Shown piece by piece: positions 51,001-56,742 of a stretch of DNA of 56,742 nucleotides. The position numbers were made by a program, and so were the translations under genes. Below the pieces are notes generated by a model. It was not told the origin of the DNA, did no database searches, and worked only from the letters and a program-made list of their open reading frames with translations. Source of the stretch: Sphaerimonospora mesophila NBRC 14179 = JCM 3151 (GTDB lineage: Bacteria; Actinomycetota; Actinomycetes; Streptosporangiales; Streptosporangiaceae); assembly GCA_001552515.1 (NCBI GenBank), contig BCRI01000035.1, positions 1 to 56,742 on the forward strand, in the 5' to 3' direction. Within the stretch, counting starts at the first letter, position 1; every line of letters starts with the position of its first letter.

Positions 51001-53613
51001 CCCGCGCACATGGTCCCGGCGGCCGTCACGGTCATGGACCGTCTGCCGCTGACCCCGAACGGCAAGCTCGACCGGTCCGCGCTGCCCGCCCCGGTGTTCG
51101 GCGGCGGCGACTACGCCGAGCCGCGCACCCCGACCGAGCAGGTGATCGCCGGCATCTGGGCCGAGGTGCTCGGCATGGACCGGGTGAGCGTGACCGCGGA
51201 CTTCTTCGACCTGGGCGGCCACTCGCTGCTCGCCACCCAGGTCGTGGCCCGGATGCGCCGCACGCTCGGCGCCGGCGTCTCGCTGATGGACCTGTTCCAG
51301 CAGCCCACCGTCCGCGCGCTGGCCGCGCTGGCCGACCAGCCCGCCAACGCCAGACGGTCCGGGCGGCTGCTGCACGAGCTGACGCCCCGGCAGGCCGGGC
51401 CGGCGCGGCTGACCTACGTGTGCGTGCCGTACGGAGGCGGCAGCGCGGTCGTCTACCAGCCGCTCGCCGACGCGCTGCCCGCCGGATATCGGCTGCTGTC
51501 GCTCGCCGTGCCCGGCCACGACCTGGGGCTGGCCGAGGAGCCGCTGCCCTTCGACGAGCTGGCCGCCCGCTGCGCCGCCGAGGTCCTGGAGCGGGTGGAC
51601 GGCCCGGTCGTGGTCTACGGTCACAGCAGCGTCGGGTCGGCCCTGGCCGTTGAGGTCGCGCGCCGGCTGGAAGAGGCCGGGCGGATCCCCGAGGCCGTCT
51701 ACATCGGCGCGGCCTTCCCGTTCGCCAAGCCACGCGGCCGGGTGCTCAACGCGCTGTCCCGCCTGGCCCGCGCCTCGGCCGTCGCCTCCGACCGTGCCTA
51801 CGCCAACTGGCTGGTCTCCATGGGCGTCGACCTGAGCGAGCTCACCCCGGAGCAGGCCCGCCACATCGTACGCAACATGCGTGCCGAGGCACAGCACGCC
51901 GAGCGGTACTTCACCGAGCTGCTCGACGGCCAGGTGACGCCGCTGCGCGCGCCGCTCGTGACGATCGTCGGCGAGCGCGATCCGGCCACGGAGTACTACG
52001 AGGAGCGCTATCGCGAGTGGCACTTCCTGACGCCGGTCAGCGCGCTCGTGGTGCTCAAGGAGGCGGGCCACTTCTTCATCCGCTACCGGGCCGAGGAACT
52101 GGCCGAGATCATCACGGCGACGCATCCGGCCGTGGCGGGGGAGCGGCCGCCGCCGAATCCGACCGAGGCCGACGGCGCGACCTGGTGGCTGTACGGGATC
52201 GCCCGGGCGGGCGACGTGCCGGCGACCGCGGAGGACCACGGGCCGGAGCCGAGCATGGGGCGCTTCATCGCCGTCGCCTCCGGCCAGCTCGTGTCGATCA
52301 TCGGCTCCGCCCTGACGGAGTTCGCCATCCCGATCTGGATCTATCTCACCACCGGATCGGTCGCCAGGTTCGCGCTGTTCGCCGTGATCGCGCTGGTGCC
52401 GGGGCTGCTGGTGGCGCCGCTCGCCGGAGCGGTCGTCGACCGGATGGACCGCAGGAAGGTCATGCTGAGCGCCGACAGCTCGGCGCTGACCATCCAGCTC
52501 GTGCTCGGCATCCTGCTGTGGACCGACCAGCTGCAGAGCTGGCACATCTACCCGCTGCTCGTCTGCCTGTCGGTGGCCCTCACCTTCCAGCGGCTGGCGT
52601 ACGGCTCGGCCATTCCGCAGATCGTGCCCAAGCGCTACCTGGGCCACGCCAACGGCATCAACCAGATGGTCACCGGCGTCGCTCAGCTGATCGTGCCGCT
52701 GGTCGCCGCCGGGCTGCTCGCCACCATCGGCCTGGGGGGCATCCTCGCCCTCGACGTGATCAGCTACGCCTTCGCCGTCGGGGTGCTGCTGTTCATCCGC
52801 TTCCCCCGCATGATGGCCTGGCATCGGCGCGAGACGGTCACCGCCGAGATCATCGCCGGGTTCCGCTACTCGTGGCGGCACCGCGGCTTCCGCGGCATTC
52901 TGATCTTCTTCGCCGTGCTCAACGTGTTCCTGTCGCCGCTGTTCCTGATGATCTCGCCGCTGGTGCTGGCGTTCGGGACGCTCGAGGACGTGGGCCGGAT
53001 CTCGTTCGCCTCCGGCCTCGGGGCGTTCCTGGGCGGTCTGGCCATGAGCGTCTGGGGCGGGCCGCGTGAGCTGCGCGTGCGCGGCATGCTGCTCTTCACG
53101 CTGGCGCTCGGGGTGGCCGGTGTGGTCACCGGGCTGCGGCCGGACCTCATGGTCATCGCGGTCGGCGCGTCCTGCATGGGGATGGCGCTCACGCTGGTCA
53201 ACGGCATCTACGCCACGATCGTGCAGGTCAAGGTGCCGCAGCGGTACCACGGGCGGGTGTTCGCGCTCAACACGATGATCGCGTGGTCGACGATGCCGAT
53301 CGGGTTCGGGCTGGTCGCGCCGTACGCGTCGGCCGTGCTCGAGCCGCTGATGACGCCGGACGGGCCGCTGTCCTCGACGCTGGGCGTGGTCATGGGCACC
53401 GGCGAGGGGCGCGGGATCGGGCTGATGTACCTGATCTGCGGCGTGGCGATCCTGCTGATCGGGGGCACGGCGCTGCGCGCCCGGTCGCTGTCCCGCCTGG
53501 ACCTGGAGGTGGCCGACGCGATGCCGGACGACGTGGTGGGCATCGCCGCCCTACACGAAGACGCCGTGGGTGAACGCGCGACGGGTGAAGGCGTGATGGA
53601 GGAGGTCCGATGA
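48037..53613 (+). CDS. Non-ribosomal peptide synthetase (C-A-T-TE) fused to an MFS transporter
   Basis: A 1858-residue fusion. Condensation domain: HHIVADG at 199-205. Adenylation domain: YTSGSTGRPKG near 669, FDTHVEE, and NGKLDR near 1008; the ten-residue specificity code reads by my alignment as D T E P I G T V I K. Carrier protein: GGHSLLATQ with phosphopantetheine serine S1063. Type I-like thioesterase: GHSSVG with S1197 (last glycine of GxSxG is valine) and EAGHFF. After a linker of about 50 residues an MFS permease follows from about 1407 to 1830 (about 12 helices) with no stop codon between. Such a fusion could release and export the product in one protein. The start follows AGGAGAAAG. 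Confidence 0.88.
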   Translation: MIENPESRVSALSPAKRALLLQRLRGTGAALAPIPPRDPHAPIPLSYGQERIWFLDQLDSGDPAFNMCLAQRWRGPLDTAALQRALDDVVARHETLRTGFRSDDGSPVQIVEPVQTVEPARIDGPGQAVEPAISPVPIELLSRPAPGPHGGQAPDAEEWARQEVARRTNTPFDLSSPPLIRVTLLRLGPEDHVLCVVCHHIVADGVSLNVFAGELAARYTARLAGDDAAPAPLAVQYGDFAAWQRERLAGETADRSLAYWTTRLADAPALELPADRPRPAVHSSHGDVVTVFLDARPTEALEKLGGRRGATLFMTLLAAYQALLSRYSGQDDICVGSPTSGRDRVELEPLIGFFLNTLVLRGDLSGDPGFDELLMRTRAAVLDAFDHQDIPFERVLTELRVQRDLSRTALFQTMFVLHTQNEGWQRPEMPGIEEVTGFDTGYTAAKFDLSLDAWRVPDGLNLVFGYATDLFDRTTIEMLADRFVRLLTAVAADPDAPLSEIDLLSEPERRQVLEWGAGTGTVPAATVPELIAAAVAAHPDATAVTWTTGGSGAWSYAELDARADRIARALRAAGVGPESIVAVALERGPELVAGLLAVWRAGGAYLPLDPAYPAQRLAEMLADSGAVTVLTGTALRDRFTADRVLCVDGDLPAGTADPLPEPDPGRAAYVIYTSGSTGRPKGVVVEHRALAARVHWMRETYGLDPSDRVLQFATVSFDTHVEEIYPCLTSGAGLVLLPGGGAFLPDFLRTPAGRQITVLDLPTPYWHELVADIETVEWPPGLRLTIIGADQAQAAAVTAWHRHFGGRVRLFNTYGPTEATVIASAAELRDDGLRPPIGRPISATGLYVLDGRHRPVPRGVAGELCIGGAGLARGYLGRPDLTADRFIPDPFVPGGRLYRTGDRARWRSDGELEFLGRTDHQVKVRGYRVEPGEIEARLLEHPAVGQAVVLADRGNLLAYVVAHGRNGSGGDPATTLPEELRDHVAEALPAHMVPAAVTVMDRLPLTPNGKLDRSALPAPVFGGGDYAEPRTPTEQVIAGIWAEVLGMDRVSVTADFFDLGGHSLLATQVVARMRRTLGAGVSLMDLFQQPTVRALAALADQPANARRSGRLLHELTPRQAGPARLTYVCVPYGGGSAVVYQPLADALPAGYRLLSLAVPGHDLGLAEEPLPFDELAARCAAEVLERVDGPVVVYGHSSVGSALAVEVARRLEEAGRIPEAVYIGAAFPFAKPRGRVLNALSRLARASAVASDRAYANWLVSMGVDLSELTPEQARHIVRNMRAEAQHAERYFTELLDGQVTPLRAPLVTIVGERDPATEYYEERYREWHFLTPVSALVVLKEAGHFFIRYRAEELAEIITATHPAVAGERPPPNPTEADGATWWLYGIARAGDVPATAEDHGPEPSMGRFIAVASGQLVSIIGSALTEFAIPIWIYLTTGSVARFALFAVIALVPGLLVAPLAGAVVDRMDRRKVMLSADSSALTIQLVLGILLWTDQLQSWHIYPLLVCLSVALTFQRLAYGSAIPQIVPKRYLGHANGINQMVTGVAQLIVPLVAAGLLATIGLGGILALDVISYAFAVGVLLFIRFPRMMAWHRRETVTAEIIAGFRYSWRHRGFRGILIFFAVLNVFLSPLFLMISPLVLAFGTLEDVGRISFASGLGAFLGGLAMSVWGGPRELRVRGMLLFTLALGVAGVVTGLRPDLMVIAVGASCMGMALTLVNGIYATIVQVKVPQRYHGRVFALNTMIAWSTMPIGFGLVAPYASAVLEPLMTPDGPLSSTLGVVMGTGEGRGIGLMYLICGVAILLIGGTALRARSLSRLDLEVADAMPDDVVGIAALHEDAVGERATGEGVMEEVR

Positions 53614-55160
53614 CGGGCGGGCCCGTGCCGCGGACCGTGCCGGACCTGCTCCGGTCGCGGGCCGCCGAGCAGCCGGACCGGGTGGCGATCGAGGTCGCCG
53701 GCGGTGACGCGCTGACGTTCGCCGACTGGCTGCGCCGCTCGACCGCGGCCGCCGCCGCGCTCCGGGCCGAGGGCGTACGGCACGGCGACCGGGTGGGCCT
53801 GCTGTTCGGCCACCGCGCCTGGACCGATTTCGCCGTCGCCTACCTCGCCGTCCAGCAGGCCGGAGCGGTGGCCGTGCCGCTGTCGGAGCGGCTCGCGCCC
53901 CCGGAGATCGCCGCCATGCTGGCCCACTGCGGGGCCGCCGCCGTGGTCCACGACGACCGGCTGCCCGCACCCGAGGGGGTGGGGCGGACGATCCCGGCCT
54001 CCGCCCTCGAGGCGTACGGCCCCGCCGGAGGCGCGGACGGGCTCGGGGAGACGCACGGGCCGGGCCCGCGCTCGCGCGACCTGGCGCAGATCCTCTACAC
54101 CTCGGGCACCACCGGCCGGCCGAAGGGGGTGGGCGCCGGCCACGCCAACCTCGTGTACGGCTGCGAGACCAGGCCCAACCGGCGGCGGTTCCGGCACTCG
54201 GAGCATCTGCTGCACGCCTTCCCGATCGGCACGAACGCCGGCCAGACCATGCTGATGAACGCGCTGGACGCGCATCCCACCGTGCTCACCCCCGGGCAGT
54301 TCACCCCCGGCCGGTTCGCCCGGTTGATCGAGTCGTACCGGGTGGGCACGGTCTTCGTGGTCCCCACGATGGCGGTCGAACTGCTCAACGCCGGCCTGCA
54401 CGAGCGGCACGACATGTCCTCCGTCGTCCTGCTGGGGTCGGCCGCCGCGGCACTGCCCCCGGCGCTGTCGGCCCGGCTGGCCGCCGCCTTCCCCAACGCC
54501 ACGCTGACCAACTACTACACCTCCACCGAGGCGGCCCCGGCCCAGACCGTGATGGTGTACGACCCGGCCAGGCCCGCCGCGCTCGGCCGCCCCGCGTTCG
54601 GCAGCGCCCTGCGGGTGACCGACCGTGAGGGCACCCCGCTGCCGCCTGGCGAGGTCGGCCACGTCTGGCTGCGCTCGCCCACCGCCACCCGCTCCTACTA
54701 CGGCGAGGAACGCGCCACGGCCGAGACCTTCAGGGACGGCTGGGTCCGCATGGGCGACGTCGGCTACCTGGACGAGGACGGCTATCTGTTCCTCACCGAC
54801 CGGGAGAGCGACGTCGTCAAGAGCGGCGCCTTCAAGGTCTCGACGCTGCACGTCGAGGCCGTCCTGTACGAGCATCCGCAGATCAGGGAGGCCGCCGTCT
54901 TCGGCGTGCCGCACCCGGCGCTCGGGACCGTGCTGGCCGCCGCCGTCGTGCCGGTCCGGCCCGGCCTGACCGTCGGCGACATCCGGGGCTTCCTGCTCGA
55001 ACGACTGGCCAGGCACGAGATCCCCGAGCGGATGCTGATCACGGACGCCCTGCCGAAGAACCAGACGGGCAAGGTCGTCAAGGGGGAACTGCGGGGTCTG
55101 CTCGACGCCTCGGCGCCCGCTCCACAGACGGAGCCCACCCCACGAACGGAGGATGTGTGA
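53610..55160 (+). CDS. Acyl-AMP ligase (fatty acyl-AMP/acyl-CoA synthetase-like)
   Basis: A 516-residue ANL enzyme. P-loop YTSGTTGRPKG, a Y-rich substrate motif TNYYTSTEAAP, hinge DGWVRMGDVGYLDEDGYL and catalytic lysine near KNQTGKVVKGE. It overlaps the NRPS stop by four bases. In this setting it most likely activates an acyl group and loads it on a carrier protein of the downstream gene, giving a lipid or aryl start unit; a free CoA ligase role is the alternative. Confidence 0.85.
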   Translation: MTGGPVPRTVPDLLRSRAAEQPDRVAIEVAGGDALTFADWLRRSTAAAAALRAEGVRHGDRVGLLFGHRAWTDFAVAYLAVQQAGAVAVPLSERLAPPEIAAMLAHCGAAAVVHDDRLPAPEGVGRTIPASALEAYGPAGGADGLGETHGPGPRSRDLAQILYTSGTTGRPKGVGAGHANLVYGCETRPNRRRFRHSEHLLHAFPIGTNAGQTMLMNALDAHPTVLTPGQFTPGRFARLIESYRVGTVFVVPTMAVELLNAGLHERHDMSSVVLLGSAAAALPPALSARLAAAFPNATLTNYYTSTEAAPAQTVMVYDPARPAALGRPAFGSALRVTDREGTPLPPGEVGHVWLRSPTATRSYYGEERATAETFRDGWVRMGDVGYLDEDGYLFLTDRESDVVKSGAFKVSTLHVEAVLYEHPQIREAAVFGVPHPALGTVLAAAVVPVRPGLTVGDIRGFLLERLARHEIPERMLITDALPKNQTGKVVKGELRGLLDASAPAPQTEPTPRTEDV

Positions 55161-56742
55161 TGCGACCACCGGAAAGCCCGGCGTCCCTGGCCCAGCACGG
55201 GATGTGGCTCACCGAGCGGACGGGCGCGGGCTGGGGCCCGGTCCACCACATGCCGCTGGCCGTGCTGCTGGAGGGACCGCTGGACGTCGCGGCGCTCCGG
55301 GCGGCCTGCGAAGCCGTCGTGGCGCGGCATCCCGTGCTCGGTTCGGCGCTGGCCGAGCGCGACGGGGAGCTCCGGCTGGTGCCGGCGCGGCACGCCCCGC
55401 CGTTCCGCGTCGAGGACGTCGGCAGCATCAAGGACATCGAGGACCTCGGGGACGAGGCGGCGGACGCGGTGCGACGGTCGGTGGCGGAGCCGTTCGAGCT
55501 CTCGGACGGGCCGCTCGTCCGGTTCACGCTGCTGCGGTCGGACGCCATGCGGCACCTGCTGCTCGCCGTGGCGCACCACGCCGCCTTCGACGGCATGTCG
55601 AAGGACATCCTGCTGCGCGACCTCGCCGCCGCGTACGGCGGCGCCGTACTGCCGCCCCTCGGCCTGTCCTACGGCGAGGCCGTCGCGCAGGAGCACGCCC
55701 GCGTCGCCGCGAAGCTGGCGGCGGCGGCCGAGTTCTGGCGTCCGCGCTGGCGCGACGAGCGCGAGCTGCTGCTGCCGGGGCTGCGCCGCACCTCGGTGCT
55801 CGCTGCGCCCGGCGAGGCGGTGGCCGTACGGGTCCCCGACCTCGGCCCGGCGGCGGGCGAGCTCGGCGTCACCAGGTTCGAGCTCCTGCTCGCCGCCGTG
55901 CACACGCTGCTGCGGGCGTACGGCAACGCCGATCCGATCGTGTCGGCCGACGTGTCCACCCGGACCGACGAGACCGCCGACCACGTCGGCATGTTCGTCA
56001 ACGAGCTGCCCGTACGGGTCGCCGGCGCGCCGGAGGCCGACGGGACGTTCGGCGAGTTCGCCCGGGCGGTGCGCGCCGAGCTGCGGGCCGCCTACCGTCA
56101 CCGGGAGGTGCCGGTGGCCCGCGCGCTGGGCGGCGTCTCCCCGCGCACCTCGCTCACCCCGGTCTCGGTGAGCTACCGCAGGCGCGGCGCCGACCCGCTG
56201 CTGCCCGGCCTGCGTGCCGCGGTCGACTGGACGATGTTCAACCGGTCGGTCCGGGGCACCCTGCACCTGCAGGCGGTCGACGCGCCCGGCGGCATGACCG
56301 CCGAGTTCCGCTACGACCCGCGATGCCTGGACCGGGCGGCGTGCGAGACGATCGCCGCCGACCTGGCCGGGCTGCTGCGGGCCGTCGCCGACCGGCCCGG
56401 GGCAGCCCTCGCCGACCTGCCTGTGCCGTCCCCCCTCCGGCCGTCGCCCCTGGCGCCGTCCGCCGTCCCGGCCGCCGAAACGCCCGGCGACGCGGCCGGT
56501 GACGAGACCGGTGGCGTGGGCGCCGACGTGCTGGACGCGGTGCTGGGCATCTGGCGTGAGGTGCTCAAGGTCGACGAGATCGAACCCGGCGACGACCTGT
56601 TCGACCTCGGCGGCCACTCGCTGTCGATCACGCAGATCATCGCGCGGGTGCGCGACGAGCTGGGCGTCGAGCTGTCGTTCGAGGTGTTCATCGACGACCC
56701 GACGGCGGCGGGCATCGCCGCCGAGGTGGCGCGGGCGCGGGA
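55160..56742 (+). CDS. NRPS condensation domain plus carrier protein (3' end outside window)
   Basis: The frame is open to the window end with no stop. The ATG at 55160 overlaps the ligase stop by one base. Residues 1-430 form a condensation domain with HHAAFDG at 139-145. An alanine/proline-rich linker leads to a carrier protein, DLGGHSLSITQII, with its serine at 487. The carrier protein is almost complete; whether more modules follow cannot be seen. With no thioesterase in this part, the order of use relative to the first NRPS (which carries the thioesterase) needs the downstream sequence. Confidence 0.85.
   Translation, partial: MRPPESPASLAQHGMWLTERTGAGWGPVHHMPLAVLLEGPLDVAALRAACEAVVARHPVLGSALAERDGELRLVPARHAPPFRVEDVGSIKDIEDLGDEAADAVRRSVAEPFELSDGPLVRFTLLRSDAMRHLLLAVAHHAAFDGMSKDILLRDLAAAYGGAVLPPLGLSYGEAVAQEHARVAAKLAAAAEFWRPRWRDERELLLPGLRRTSVLAAPGEAVAVRVPDLGPAAGELGVTRFELLLAAVHTLLRAYGNADPIVSADVSTRTDETADHVGMFVNELPVRVAGAPEADGTFGEFARAVRAELRAAYRHREVPVARALGGVSPRTSLTPVSVSYRRRGADPLLPGLRAAVDWTMFNRSVRGTLHLQAVDAPGGMTAEFRYDPRCLDRAACETIAADLAGLLRAVADRPGAALADLPVPSPLRPSPLAPSAVPAAETPGDAAGDETGGVGADVLDAVLGIWREVLKVDEIEPGDDLFDLGGHSLSITQIIARVRDELGVELSFEVFIDDPTAAGIAAEVARAR

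Noticed and set aside
49687-53250. A 1187-codon open frame on the - strand
   Set aside because: Antisense to the NRPS. Its product is rich in histidine, glycine and arginine with no domain; a GC-driven shadow.
52255-53613. A separate MFS gene inside the NRPS frame
   Set aside because: No stop codon or ribosome-binding site is seen before the ATG at 52255, and the frame is continuous from the thioesterase, so I call one fused protein.
1-56742. CRISPR arrays, tRNA or rRNA genes, insertion sequences, prophage genes
   Set aside because: No regular spaced repeats, cloverleaf genes, ribosomal sequence, transposase, integrase or phage structural gene was recognised on either strand.

Overview
The window is high-GC DNA with short gaps and many 1-4 bp start/stop overlaps. 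It comes from an actinomycete, probably a filamentous antibiotic-type genus. The signs are an AfsR/SARP regulator with an NB-ARC domain, a mycothiol-type (maleylpyruvate isomerase-fold) enzyme, an F420-type luciferase-like oxidoreductase, Tat lipoprotein solute-binding proteins, NRPS genes and actinobacterial LacI/CebR-type operators. I cannot fix the genus from sequence reading alone. No rRNA, tRNA, CRISPR array, transposase or integrase was seen.

Region 1 (1-12206, + strand). The end of an FAD/[2Fe-2S] oxidoreductase is followed by an XRE-cupin regulator. A tightly coupled operon then encodes a Dpp/Opp-type ABC importer (solute-binding protein, two permeases, two ATPases), a HyuA/HyuB hydantoinase/oxoprolinase pair, a metal amidohydrolase and an NTF2-like protein. 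It reads as import and hydrolysis of a cyclic amide (hydantoin- or lactam-like). A strong hairpin at 12240-12267 separates it from a small convergent operon (LLM-class oxidoreductase plus TIGR04076 protein).

Region 2 (about 13.8-33.3 kb, + strand). This is a large acyl-CoA catabolic cluster: tandem CaiB/BaiF CoA-transferase, a thiolase-like protein lacking the thiolase cysteine paired with a DUF35 protein (retro-aldolase type), SDR, aldehyde dehydrogenase, acyl-CoA synthetase, a BadI-like ring-opening hydrolase, a D-2-hydroxyacid dehydrogenase-like protein, acetyl-CoA hydrolase/transferase, metallo-beta-lactamase hydrolase and a Gfo/Idh protein. A NitT/TauT-type ABC importer, an IclR regulator, an epoxide hydrolase and an MFS transporter follow. 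Three promoters carry the same three-unit GCGCA operator, which defines a local IclR regulon. The likely substrate is an alicyclic acid; its identity is unknown.

Region 3 (33.2-35.2 kb). A TetR and mycothiol-type enzyme pair is preceded by a decayed, internally deleted copy of itself, which now supplies the last codons of the MFS gene.

Region 4 (35.2-41.4 kb). A SARP/NB-ARC regulator diverges from a tiny 26-codon peptide gene with an excellent ribosome-binding site. Next come a PqqD-like (RRE) domain fused to a membrane M50 metalloprotease and a TPR protein with a degenerate NTPase-like segment. This looks like a compact, possibly undescribed RiPP or peptide-signal system and is my main candidate for a new system.

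Region 5 (41.5-44.4 kb) holds a secreted propeller-like protein, an MSMEG_6728/Pyr_excise-type protein and L-2-hydroxyglutarate oxidase (lhgO).

Region 6 (44.4-56.7 kb) holds a 2-oxoacid dehydrogenase operon (E1 alpha, E1 beta, E2; - strand) divergent from a biosynthetic operon: an NRPS with C-A-T-TE fused to an MFS transporter, an acyl-AMP ligase and a C-T protein cut by the window end. Each divergent promoter has a CebR-type palindrome immediately after its -10 element, suggesting joint carbohydrate-linked control.
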